The position numbers and the translations under genes were made by a program. The notes under the pieces were generated by a model. That model was not told the origin of the DNA and ran no database searches. It was given only the letters and a program-made list of their open reading frames with translations. Positions 28,385 through 36,509 of a stretch of 56,305 bases of DNA are shown here, piece by piece. Origin of the DNA: Flavobacterium sp. (GTDB lineage: Bacteria > Bacteroidota > Bacteroidia > Flavobacteriales > Flavobacteriaceae); contig NZ_JAMWYY010000016.1 of NCBI RefSeq assembly GCF_024305175.1, positions 1 to 56,305 of the forward strand. Reading direction: 5' to 3'. Every line of letters begins with the position of its first letter. Within the stretch, counting starts at the first letter, position 1.

Positions 28385-29029
28385 ATGTCCATAAACAGTA
28401 TCTTTCAGTTTCTTGTACCAAAGGACAGGAAATTTTTCCCGCTATTTGAACAGGCTACGCAAAATTTAGTGCTTCTTGCAGAAAAGCTACACGAGGCTGT
28501 AAACACACCAAAAGATAAAAGGGAAGAATTCCTTTTAGAAATTGAGCGTTTAGAAAATGTTATAGAGGGCATTACACACCAAACTAACCTTGAACTTAGC
28601 CGCAATTTTATAACCCCTTTTGACAGGGAAGATATACATGCACTTATAACGGCAATTGATAATGTAGCCGATTATATGTATGGCGCTGCCAACAGGATGC
28701 GCTTGTACCAGGTTGAAAAGATTACTAAATCAATCCGGAAGATGACGGAAATCAATCTTGAGGCTTGCCAGCTTATACAAACAGCCGTGGCTGACCTTAA
28801 AGATATGAAGAACCTGAAAGGGATAGCTGAGTGCTGCAAAAGGATAAATAAGCTTGAGAGCAAATCTGACAATGTATTTGACAAAGCTGTTGCCGATATT
28901 TTTGAAAATGAAACTGATGCACTAAACGTAATTAAGTATAAAGAAGTTTTAGCGGCGTTGGAAACCGCTGCCGATAAGTGCAAAAGCGTGGCAAATGTTT
29001 TAGAATCTATTTCTGTAAAACATTCATAA
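28385..29029 (+). CDS. DUF47 (PhoU-like) phosphate transport accessory protein
   Basis: A 214-residue all-helical protein of the PhoU/DUF47 family (PIT accessory protein). It contains the family's metal-binding patterns, such as ITHQTNLELSRNFITPFDREDIHALI, and KLESKSDNVFDKAVADIF in the second half. It most likely binds to and regulates the PiT transporter encoded 25 bases downstream; this pairing is a conserved operon in many bacteria. Confidence 0.92.
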   Translation: MSINSIFQFLVPKDRKFFPLFEQATQNLVLLAEKLHEAVNTPKDKREEFLLEIERLENVIEGITHQTNLELSRNFITPFDREDIHALITAIDNVADYMYGAANRMRLYQVEKITKSIRKMTEINLEACQLIQTAVADLKDMKNLKGIAECCKRINKLESKSDNVFDKAVADIFENETDALNVIKYKEVLAALETAADKCKSVANVLESISVKHS

Positions 29030-29054
29030 ACACGTTTTTTCAATAATTTTTTAT

Positions 29055-30113
29055 ATGACGTTACTCATCATAATTATAGTTTTAGCTTTTGCGTTTGATT
29101 ACATTAATGGTTTCCATGATGCTGCAAACTCAATAGCCACCATAGTTGCAACAAAGGTACTTACGCCTTTTCAGGCAGTGCTGTGGGCAGCATTCTTTAA
29201 CTTTCTGGCCTATTTTATCTCTAAATATATAATAGGTGAATTTAAAATTGGTAATACCATTGCTAAAACAGTAAGTGAAGATTTTATTACACTCGAAGTT
29301 ATTTTTGCCGGGCTTATAGCGGCTATTACCTGGAACCTGCTTACCTGGAAACTGGGCATACCGTCATCATCATCCCACACGCTCATCGGCGGATTTATGG
29401 GTGCTGCACTGGCTCATGCCTTTACAGTAGATGGCGCCGACTTAAATACTGTTATAAACTATGCCAAGGTTATTCCTATAGTACTGTTTATCTTTCTTGC
29501 ACCGCTTATTGGTATGATAGTAGCTTATCTGCTTACTATCCTTATCCTCAACATTTGCAGAAAGGCAAATCCATCTAAAGCTGATAAATGGTTTAAAAGA
29601 CTTCAGTTAGTATCTTCTGCGCTTTTCAGTCTTGGACACGGTGCTAACGACTCGCAGAAAGTAATGGGTATTATTGGCGCAGCAGTAATTTTCTATCACA
29701 CTAATATTGATTTAGATCCTAATTACATTGCTTCAGATAATCCGTTTAAGTACTTTGTCGAGCATTATGCATGGGTACCGCTAACAAGTTTTCTTATGAT
29801 GGGCCTTGGTACCATGAGCGGAGGATGGAAGATTGTAAAAACAATGGGTTCTAAAATTACAAAGGTTACATCTCTTGAAGGGGTTGCTGCCGAAACTGCC
29901 GGAGCTATAACACTTTATACTACAGAACATTTGGGTATACCGGTATCTACTACCCATACCATAACAGGTTCTATTATAGGTGTTGGTGTAACCAAAAGGG
30001 TATCTGCAGTACGCTGGGGTGTTACCATAAGCCTGCTTTGGGCATGGATTTTAACCATACCTGTATCGGCTGTATTAGCGGCTCTTGTATATTATCTTGT
30101 AAGTATTTTCTAA
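29055..30113 (+). CDS. pit: PiT-family inorganic phosphate transporter
   Basis: A 352-residue inner-membrane transporter of the PiT/PHO-4 family, taking up phosphate, usually as a metal complex or with cations. Both inverted-repeat signatures are complete: GFHDAANSIAT near residues 18-28 with GIPSSSSHTLIGG, and GHGANDSQKVMG with GIPVSTTHTITGSIIG. About ten membrane helices are visible. It is co-transcribed with the DUF47 gene. Confidence 0.94.
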   Translation: MTLLIIIIVLAFAFDYINGFHDAANSIATIVATKVLTPFQAVLWAAFFNFLAYFISKYIIGEFKIGNTIAKTVSEDFITLEVIFAGLIAAITWNLLTWKLGIPSSSSHTLIGGFMGAALAHAFTVDGADLNTVINYAKVIPIVLFIFLAPLIGMIVAYLLTILILNICRKANPSKADKWFKRLQLVSSALFSLGHGANDSQKVMGIIGAAVIFYHTNIDLDPNYIASDNPFKYFVEHYAWVPLTSFLMMGLGTMSGGWKIVKTMGSKITKVTSLEGVAAETAGAITLYTTEHLGIPVSTTHTITGSIIGVGVTKRVSAVRWGVTISLLWAWILTIPVSAVLAALVYYLVSIF

Positions 30114-30153
30114 AAGAAATTATAAACCCTTAAGATGTGGCTTGGTGTAGTGT

Positions 30154-30161
30154 TATATTTG
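30154..30161 (+). promoter_or_regulatory. -7 box before pldA
   Basis: TATATTTG (TAnnTTTG) ends 16 bases before the ATG at 30178. No properly spaced -33 element is visible. Confidence 0.4.
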
Positions 30162-30177
30162 TATGTAACATTATATT

Positions 30178-31104
30178 ATGCCACATTTTTTATTTTCAGG
30201 CACTTACAGATTTGTTGTGCCTTTCCTGTTGCTAATAGCATTTACAGCCACCGCACAAAACCGCACCCTGTTTAATGCCAGGCGACAGCAATCTATGTCG
30301 CAACGCTGGGAGCTTGACAGCGCATCAAGGCAGGGCACTTTTATCATAACCCCCTATAAACCGGTTTATGTGCTGCCTGCCCGATGGTCTAGCGACCCAA
30401 ATGAAGACCCTGTAAGCGGAAACCCTTCAGACGAATATGATTATAACGAACAGATTGATTATAATAACATAGAGGCTAAAATACAGCTAAGCTTTAAAGT
30501 GAAGGTATTAGAATCTATATTTTGGGGGCATGGCGACCTTTGGGCGGCATATACCCAAAAAAGTCAGTGGCAGGTTTACAACAAATCGCTTTCGCGGCCT
30601 TTCAGGGAAATAAATTATGAACCCGAGGTAATACTTAACTTCGCCACAAACTATCAAATACTGGGCTTTAAAGGGCGAATGGCAGGTATTTCTTTTAACC
30701 ATACATCTAACGGTAAAGAGACTCCGCTGTCAAGAAGCTGGAACAGGATTATTTTTCATGCGGGTTTTGAAAAAGATAACTGGCAGGTATTGGTAAGGCC
30801 ATGGTTCCGGGTTAGGGGAGAAAAAAAAGAGGATGACAATCCCGGCATTGAAGAATATATTGGCAGGGGAGACTTAACCTTAATTTATAGCTACGGACGT
30901 AATTCTTTTGCCTTTAACGGCAGCCATAACCTCAACTTTAATAAATATGCAAGAGGTTATGCAGAACTTTCATGGTCATACTCTTTAAAAGGGAACCTTA
31001 AAAGTTTTGTGCAGGCGGGCTATGGTTATGGCGAAACGATGGTAGATTATAATAACAGCCAACTTACAATAGGGGTAGGAGTGTCTTTAATAGAATGGCT
31101 GTAA
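30178..31104 (+). CDS. pldA: Outer-membrane phospholipase A
   Basis: A 308-residue outer-membrane beta-barrel phospholipase, which removes phospholipids mislocalised to the outer leaflet. The signal peptide ends near residue 27 (TATAQ). The catalytic His175, Ser177 and Asn189 (HTSNG...SRSWNR) have the same 2- and 14-residue spacing as His142, Ser144 and Asn156 of E. coli OMPLA. The upstream family motif YTQKSQWQVYN...SRPFREINYEPE is intact. The C-terminal end is aromatic, as expected for barrel insertion. Confidence 0.94.
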   Translation: MPHFLFSGTYRFVVPFLLLIAFTATAQNRTLFNARRQQSMSQRWELDSASRQGTFIITPYKPVYVLPARWSSDPNEDPVSGNPSDEYDYNEQIDYNNIEAKIQLSFKVKVLESIFWGHGDLWAAYTQKSQWQVYNKSLSRPFREINYEPEVILNFATNYQILGFKGRMAGISFNHTSNGKETPLSRSWNRIIFHAGFEKDNWQVLVRPWFRVRGEKKEDDNPGIEEYIGRGDLTLIYSYGRNSFAFNGSHNLNFNKYARGYAELSWSYSLKGNLKSFVQAGYGYGETMVDYNNSQLTIGVGVSLIEWL

Positions 31105-31109
31105 CATAA

Positions 31110-32324
31110 TTAATCAGGCTTTTGTTCTGCCTGCCTGTGTACAGGGAATTTTACTATAAAAGTTGTGCCTTTGTCTTTACCCTCGCTAATAGCTTCTATA
31201 GTGCCGTTATGAAGCTCTACAAATGATTTTGTAATAGAAAGGCCCAGCCCGTTTGATGTTTCTTTACCGGTGGGCTTAGAACTTAAAACGGCAAACTTAG
31301 TAAACAGTTTGCCCATATCATCGCTGCTTAGTCCCTGGCCTTCATCCTTAACCATAATTTTTACATAACCATTTTCTTTTTTGGCATCTATACTTATAAC
31401 AGAGCCTTTATAACTGTATTTTATGGCGTTGCTTACCAGGTTGTGCAGCACATCTGATATTTTTGCCTTATCGGCATAGATAGAAGGGAGGTTATCCTCG
31501 CAATTTAGCTCTATAATCTGCTGTTTTTTATTGGCAAGCAGTTCAAAATTATTCAGCAGCCTTACAAAAAGTTCCATAAGGTTAAGTTCCTCACGTGCCA
31601 GCACAGGTTCTTTTTCTTCTTCCTGAGATTGTTTCAGCAGGTCAGATAGCTTATTCTGGATTCTTATTACAGATGATTTAATCATCTGTCCCATTTTTTC
31701 TGCTTTGCCAGGATCTTTCAGTATAATGTCATTCGCCAGGTTTATAGAAGCAAGCGGATTTTTAATTTCGTGCAGTGCCATGTTCATCAGGTTGACTTGA
31801 GATTCGATGTTTTTGCGGTATCTAAGCCTGTTTTCCAGCTTGTCAACAATAAGTTTACTTAAGGTTTTAAGCATTTCAAGCTGCTGATGTGTAGCCTGCC
31901 TTGGTACCGTGTCAGTTACACACAGCATGCCCATGTTAAACCCTTCGGGCGAGCGCAGTGGCGCCCCTGCATAAAAACGTATGCCGTTTTCGCAATTAAC
32001 GAGCGGGCTGCAAAGCAAATCAGGGTGTTGGTGGGTATCATTAAATACAGTTACCGACTCATTTAAAACAGCTACGCCGCACAGGTTTTCATGCCTGTCT
32101 AAACTCAGCGTGTGCGGTAGCCCGCTTAAGTTTGATTTTAAAAATATACGGTTGGTATCAACAAATGATATTATGGCGTTTGGCGCATCAAAAATTTGTG
32201 CAGCCAGTAAGGCTATATTATCAAAATTATCTTCGGGGTGTGTATCAAGCACATGATAGGCATGCAGCTTTTCGAGCCGTTGTGCCTCACTTTGCGCCGT
32301 ATAATTTAATGTGCTGCTAATCAT
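31110..32324 (-). CDS. Soluble GAF-domain sensor histidine kinase (copy A)
   Basis: A 404-residue kinase without signal peptide or membrane helix. The GAF domain (about 20-165) is followed by an H-box ALHEIKNPLAS carrying the phospho-acceptor His, then the ATPase domain with N-box LHNLVSNAIKYS, G1 DEGQGL and G2 NGLGLSITKS. It is a paralogue of the gene at 32451, with the same architecture and many identical segments. No response regulator is adjacent. It is convergent with pldA. Confidence 0.88.
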   Translation of the reverse strand: MISSTLNYTAQSEAQRLEKLHAYHVLDTHPEDNFDNIALLAAQIFDAPNAIISFVDTNRIFLKSNLSGLPHTLSLDRHENLCGVAVLNESVTVFNDTHQHPDLLCSPLVNCENGIRFYAGAPLRSPEGFNMGMLCVTDTVPRQATHQQLEMLKTLSKLIVDKLENRLRYRKNIESQVNLMNMALHEIKNPLASINLANDIILKDPGKAEKMGQMIKSSVIRIQNKLSDLLKQSQEEEKEPVLAREELNLMELFVRLLNNFELLANKKQQIIELNCEDNLPSIYADKAKISDVLHNLVSNAIKYSYKGSVISIDAKKENGYVKIMVKDEGQGLSSDDMGKLFTKFAVLSSKPTGKETSNGLGLSITKSFVELHNGTIEAISEGKDKGTTFIVKFPVHRQAEQKPD

Positions 32325-32450
32325 TTTCTTACGTGAATTACCTCTTCATCATTTTCCTGATAATTCCACGTATCGAAAGTACAACAAAAATTTTACCGCT
32401 ACTAATATTTACTTAATGTTGTAATAAAAGATGTTAAAAAGTATAAGTTG

Positions 32451-33662
32451 TTACATTGTGCTTTCATCCCTTTTGCGGGTAAGTGGCAGCAATACAAAAA
32501 ATGATGTACCTTTATCTTTACCCGGGCTTTCTGCAAATATTTTTCCTTTGTGCATTTCTACCAGCGATTTGCATATCGAAAGGCCAAGCCCGTTAGAAGT
32601 TTCCTTACCTGTTGGTTTGGCGCTTAGCTTTGCAAACTTCATAAACAGCTTATCTATATCTTCGGCATTAAGCCCCTGGCCCTGGTCTCTGAACTCTATA
32701 ACAACCATATTACCCTGTTTTTGCACAATAATAGTAATTTCGGTGTCATGGTACGAGTACTTTATGGCATTACTGAGAAGGTTAAAAAATACGTCCGACA
32801 TTTTAGCACGGTCTATGTAAACTGTTGGTGTAGCAGCATCAAACTTAAATGTAATTTTTTGGTTTTTACGCTTTGCAAGTAGCTCAAAGCTTTTAATCAG
32901 CCCGTTTATTAATACCTCTAAGTTAGTTTCCTCAATATTTAATTTAAGCTCTTCTTCCGTTTCCGATTGTTTCAGCAATTCATGTAACTTGCTTTGCATG
33001 CGCAATACGCTTTCTTTTATCATGTCGCTCATGGGTTCCAGCCTCGACGGGTCTTTCCTTAGCACATCATTTGCAAGTTTAATAGAGGCAAGCGGGTTTT
33101 TAAGTTCGTGTAATGTTAGGCTCATAAGCTCGTTTTGCGAGCGGAGCAGCTTTTTATACCTGAGCCTGCTTTCCAGTTTGTTTATTACAATCTCTGAAAG
33201 CGATTTAAGCATATTGAGCTCTACATCATTTACAGGCGTTTTTCGTGGCTTAACATCGGCTACACACAGCGTTCCCAGCAGGAACCCTTCAGGTGTTTTT
33301 AGCGGAGCAGCAGCATAAAACCGTACTCCGCCTTCACCGCATATGTAACCTTCTTTAAGATAGGCAACGTCATGTGTATCGTAGAAAACACTAAAGCCAT
33401 CATTAAGTATTGCCAGCGAGCACGGAAAGTTTTCACGCGCTGCAATATTACCCTGAAAATCGCTGATATTCGATTTAAAAAATACCCTGTCGTCATCAAC
33501 AAATGTTAAAAAAGCATAAGGAGTTTTAAGCGCCTGCATGGCAATAAATGCAATTTTATCAAAAGTATCTTCCGAATGTGTGTCCAGTATTTGATAGTCA
33601 TACAGCTTTTTTAGCCTTAGCTTTTCATTATTGGGTACTATAGTTTCAGGTACTGCAAACAT
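32451..33662 (-). CDS. Soluble GAF-domain sensor histidine kinase (copy B)
   Basis: A 403-residue paralogue of copy A in the same orientation, 126 bases upstream of it. Motifs: N-terminal YQILDTHSEDTFDKIA (YHVLDTHPEDNFDNIA in copy A), GAF domain, H-box TLHELKNPLAS, N-box FFNLLSNAIKYS, G1 DQGQGL and G2 NGLGLSICKS. The sensed ligand is unknown; the GAF core keeps the FYAAAPLKTPEG segment common to both copies. A 10-base inverted repeat lies upstream at 33695-33746. Confidence 0.88.
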   Translation of the reverse strand: MFAVPETIVPNNEKLRLKKLYDYQILDTHSEDTFDKIAFIAMQALKTPYAFLTFVDDDRVFFKSNISDFQGNIAARENFPCSLAILNDGFSVFYDTHDVAYLKEGYICGEGGVRFYAAAPLKTPEGFLLGTLCVADVKPRKTPVNDVELNMLKSLSEIVINKLESRLRYKKLLRSQNELMSLTLHELKNPLASIKLANDVLRKDPSRLEPMSDMIKESVLRMQSKLHELLKQSETEEELKLNIEETNLEVLINGLIKSFELLAKRKNQKITFKFDAATPTVYIDRAKMSDVFFNLLSNAIKYSYHDTEITIIVQKQGNMVVIEFRDQGQGLNAEDIDKLFMKFAKLSAKPTGKETSNGLGLSICKSLVEMHKGKIFAESPGKDKGTSFFVLLPLTRKRDESTM

Positions 33663-33694
33663 ATTTAAGAATAAATGTTAACAAACGTTAAAGC

Positions 33695-33746
33695 AACACC
33701 CTAAAGTACGACTTATTTTTTTCATCAGTCAGCACCTTAGGGTGTT
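33695..33746. repeat. Spaced perfect inverted repeat between prfB and histidine kinase copy B
   Basis: AACACCCTAA at 33695-33704 is repeated as its exact complement TTAGGGTGTT at 33737-33746, with a 32-base spacer. It could be an operator for the kinase genes or part of a prfB terminator; there is no matching T tract for a standard terminator. Confidence 0.5.
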
Positions 33747-33777
33747 AAAATCTGTTAAATGTAATTTTACACAAAAA

Positions 33778-34876
33778 TTACTCTTCTTTTTTCTGCCCCA
33801 TCATCATTAAATAGGCTTTAAGAAATTCATCTATATCGCCATTCATAACCGCATCTACATCGCTGGTTTCATGAGCGGTACGTACATCTTTTACCAGCTT
33901 ATACGGGTGCATAACATAGTTGCGTATTTGAGAGCCCCACTCAATTTTCATTTTGTTGGCCTCAATTTCGTCTCGCATGGCCTGCCGCTTTTTAAGCTCT
34001 ATCTCATATAACTGAGACTTTAAAAGCTGCATGGCTTTTGTCTTGTTATCAAGCTGGGATCGGGTTTCCGAGTTCTCAATAATTATCCCGGTAGGGTGGT
34101 GGCGAAGCCTTACGGCAGTTTCTACCTTGTTAACATTTTGCCCTCCCGCACCGCTGGAACGCATGGTTTCCCATGAAATATCTGCCGGACTAATTTCTAT
34201 TTCTATAGTATCATCTGCCAGCGGGTACACATATACCGAGGCGAATGATGTATGGCGTTTGGCATTACTGTCGAAAGGAGAAATACGCACCAGCCTGTGC
34301 ACACCATTCTCGCCTTTAAGGTACCCAAAAGAGAATTCTCCGTCAAATTCAAGGGTTACGGTTTTTATACCGGCAACCTCGCCTGCCTGATAGTTAAGCT
34401 CTTTTACTTTATAGCCATGCTTTTCGCCCCACATAATGTACATACGCATCAGCATGCTGGCCCAGTCGCAGCTTTCTGTACCACCGGCGCCTGCTGTTAT
34501 TTGCAGCACAGCACTCATGCTGTCACCTTCATCGCTAAGCATGTTACGGAACTCAAGGTCCTCAAGGTGTGTTATTGTCTCTGCATATTGGGCGTTAAGT
34601 TCTTCTTCGGTAGCTTCACCTTCCTTAAAAAACTCATACACTATTTGCAGTTCTTCCCCTAAAGTGTTGGCTTTATTATAATCTTCCACCCACTTTTTTT
34701 TACTGCGGAGTTCTTTTACAATCTTCTCTGCCTCGCGGGCATTGTTCCAGAAATCAGGAGCAAAGGTTTTCTCTTCTTCGTTTGCAATTTCAATTAACTT
34801 CCTGTCGATGTCAAAGATACCTCCTCAGCGCACCAAGGCGCTCCATAATACCTTTTATTTGTTCGGTATTTGTCAT
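33778..34876 (-). CDS. prfB: Peptide chain release factor 2, with programmed +1 frameshift
   Basis: RF2 recognises UGA and UAA and releases the finished peptide. The gene starts at the ATG at 34876. After 21 codons the zero frame hits TGA at 34813-34811 in the context AGG AGG TAT CTT TGA C, the classical autoregulatory frameshift site. After a +1 shift the frame continues from 34812 to the stop at 33778, giving about 365 residues, the normal RF2 length. The SPF anticodon-like tripeptide (RISPFDS) and the GGQ motif ([10 protein letters not shown]) are present. A start at 34689 would miss the N-terminal domain. Confidence 0.95.
34810..34825 (-). promoter_or_regulatory. RF2 programmed frameshift site
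   Basis: On the minus strand: AGGAGG (34825-34820), TAT, CTT, then in-frame TGA (34813-34811) and C. Slow termination by scarce RF2 at this weak UGA-C lets the ribosome slip +1 on CTT, so RF2 controls its own synthesis. Confidence 0.93.
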
Positions 34877-34885
34877 AAATTCATG

Positions 34886-34906
34886 TAGTTTTGTAATGCA
34901 AAAGTA
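34886..34906. promoter_or_regulatory. Divergent -7 boxes for ltaE and prfB
   Basis: TAGTTTTG (34886-34893, plus strand, facing ltaE) and TACTTTTG (34906-34899, minus strand, facing prfB) are five bases apart. Both match TAnnTTTG and both lie within 35 bases of their start codons. Clear -33 elements are not visible. Confidence 0.5.
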
Positions 34907-34924
34907 AGCCATCCTTTTCATAAT

Positions 34925-35950
34925 ATGGAAATAAATTTAATCAGCGATACGGTTACCAAACCCACACACGAAATGCTGCAGCAAATGTTCAGGGCAAAAG
35001 TGGGCGATGATGTATATAAACAGGACCCTGCGGTGAACGAACTTGAGGAAACCGTAGCCGACTTGTTTGGTATGGAGGCTGCTTTGTTTTTCCCCTCTGG
35101 TACTATGGCTAACCAGACAGCTATTAAACTGCATACCAACCCAGGTGAGCAGGTTATTTGCGATAAATGGTCACATATTTTTCATTATGAGGGAGGGGGT
35201 GCATCGTTTAACAGTGGTGTATCGTGTTGCCTTGTAGATGGTAACAGGGGCATGATAACCGCCCAGCAGGTAAAGGACGCCATAAACCCGCCTGATTTTT
35301 ACCATAGCCCGCTAAGCAGCCTTGTGAGCATAGAGAATACAACCAATAAAGGCGGCGGTGCCTGTTATGATATAGAAACCCTGAAAGAAATTAAAGAGGT
35401 ATGCAGGCAGCATAACCTTAAATACCACCTTGACGGAGCACGCCTGTGGAATGCCCTTGTGGCAAAACGGCAGCACCCAAAGCAATTCGGGGAGTTGTTT
35501 GATACTATTTCAGTTTGCCTATCTAAAGGATTGGGCGCTCCTGTTGGTTCATTGCTTGTAGGCGATAATGATACTATAAAAAGAGCACTGCGCGTACGTA
35601 AAATACTGGGTGGCGGTATGCGCCAGGCCGGCTACCTTGCGGCAGCAGGATTATATGCACTGCAAAATAATGTGGGCCGGCTGGAGAACGACCATAAACG
35701 TGCGAAGGAACTTGGTGCGGTACTGTCACAAAGGCCATGGGTAGAAAAGGTAGAGCCTGTAGAAACCAATATATTAATATTTTCGGTTAAAGAAGGATAT
35801 AGCGAAACAGCCCTGATAGAAAAGTTAAAGCAGAAAAACATTGCTATTAGCTCTTTAGGGAAAGGCAAGCTGCGCATTGTTACACACCTTGACTATAAAG
35901 AGGTAATGCACCATTATGTGGTAGAGACGCTGAGTAAGCTTGCGCTTTAA
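34925..35950 (+). CDS. ltaE: Low-specificity L-threonine aldolase
   Basis: A 341-residue PLP enzyme of fold type I that splits threonine or allo-threonine to glycine and acetaldehyde. The catalytic lysine is Lys201 in CLSKGLGAP. Asp170 in YHLDGARLWNA binds the PLP ring nitrogen, and His83 (KWSHIFHYE) stacks on the cofactor. The N-terminal DTVTKPT segment is the usual family start. It ends ahead of a bidirectional terminator shared with ybaB. Confidence 0.92.
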   Translation: MEINLISDTVTKPTHEMLQQMFRAKVGDDVYKQDPAVNELEETVADLFGMEAALFFPSGTMANQTAIKLHTNPGEQVICDKWSHIFHYEGGGASFNSGVSCCLVDGNRGMITAQQVKDAINPPDFYHSPLSSLVSIENTTNKGGGACYDIETLKEIKEVCRQHNLKYHLDGARLWNALVAKRQHPKQFGELFDTISVCLSKGLGAPVGSLLVGDNDTIKRALRVRKILGGGMRQAGYLAAAGLYALQNNVGRLENDHKRAKELGAVLSQRPWVEKVEPVETNILIFSVKEGYSETALIEKLKQKNIAISSLGKGKLRIVTHLDYKEVMHHYVVETLSKLAL

Positions 35951-35955
35951 GACAT

Positions 35956-36105
35956 TAAGCAAAAGGCATATAGGCAAGAGGGAAAAGGCAATAGGCAAAA
36001 GCTGTAAAGTTATTTAACTGAAATTAAATAAATATAAAACGCCCAATCAAGTACGATTGAGCGTTTTCGAATTTTTACTATTGCCTTATGCCTAATTCCT
36101 GATTG
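35956..36105. repeat. Intergenic AGGCA/GGCAATA-type short repeats flanking a hairpin
   Basis: Copies of a 7-12 base motif (AGGCATA, AGGCAAGA, AAGGCAATAGGCAA) lie at about 35966-35999. Their reverse complement (TATTGCCTTATGCCTAA) lies at about 36080-36098, beyond the ltaE/ybaB terminator. The units are short and irregular, so they form a loose inverted repeat rather than a CRISPR-like array. Confidence 0.5.
36036..36067. terminator. Bidirectional terminator between ltaE and ybaB
   Basis: AAAACGCCCAATC (36036-36048) pairs with GATTGAGCGTTTT (36055-36067) with one mismatch around a six-base loop. A/T-rich flanks on both sides allow termination of both convergent genes. Confidence 0.82.
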
Positions 36106-36111
36106 CTAATA

Positions 36112-36435
36112 TCAAGAAAACATACCCAGTCCCGGTATGTTTGGCATACCTTCTTTAGCTACTGCGCCAAGCTCAGCTTCATTAACAGCCGATGCTTTAT
36201 CAAGGGCTTTGTTCATCACCATGATAAGGTAGTCTTCCAGTTGTTCTTTATCTTCAAGCAGGCTGTCATCAATAGTTATAGCTTTTACCTGCCTGTTTGC
36301 TGTAAGAGTTATCTTAAGTAAGCCATCATTGCTCTGCTCATCAACAAGTACTGTGTCGAGCCTTTTTTTAGTTTCTTCTATCTTTTGCTGGGTTTCTTTT
36401 ATTTTACCCATCATTCCCATAATATCTCCAAACAT
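36112..36435 (-). CDS. ybaB: YbaB/EbfC family nucleoid-associated protein
   Basis: A 107-residue small DNA-binding protein: an N-terminal helix with [19 protein letters not shown], the central beta sheet ([18 protein letters not shown]) and the C-terminal helix ending in a glycine/proline/methionine tail ([11 protein letters not shown]). Members bind DNA as dimers and affect nucleoid structure. It is not next to dnaX or recR as in E. coli. A -7 box TATTTTTG lies on the minus strand at 36466-36473, about 30 bases before the start. Confidence 0.9.
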   Translation of the reverse strand: MFGDIMGMMGKIKETQQKIEETKKRLDTVLVDEQSNDGLLKITLTANRQVKAITIDDSLLEDKEQLEDYLIMVMNKALDKASAVNEAELGAVAKEGMPNIPGLGMFS

Positions 36436-36465
36436 TTTTACGAATTTTATTTAATGATTATATCG

Positions 36466-36473
36466 CAAAAATA
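36466..36473 (-). promoter_or_regulatory. -7 box for ybaB
   Basis: The minus strand reads TATTTTTG (TAnnTTTG), about 30 bases upstream of the ybaB ATG at 36435. Confidence 0.4.
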
Positions 36474-36509
36474 TTAAATTGCGAGGTTATATACTAATTC
36501 ATTAAAAGA

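Noticed and set aside
34252..34662. 136-codon plus-strand frame inside prfB
   Set aside because: It is a reverse-strand shadow of prfB coding sequence.
33778..34689. A shorter prfB starting at an internal ATG
   Set aside because: It lacks the N-terminal domain; the upstream frame with the AGGAGG-TATCTTTGAC slip site restores a normal-length RF2.
34811..34813. TGA in prfB as a disabling mutation
   Set aside because: The context is the classical programmed frameshift site and the rest of the gene is intact.
35956..36105. CRISPR-like array from the AGGCA repeats
   Set aside because: The units are short and irregular, with no regular spacers, and no cas genes are present.
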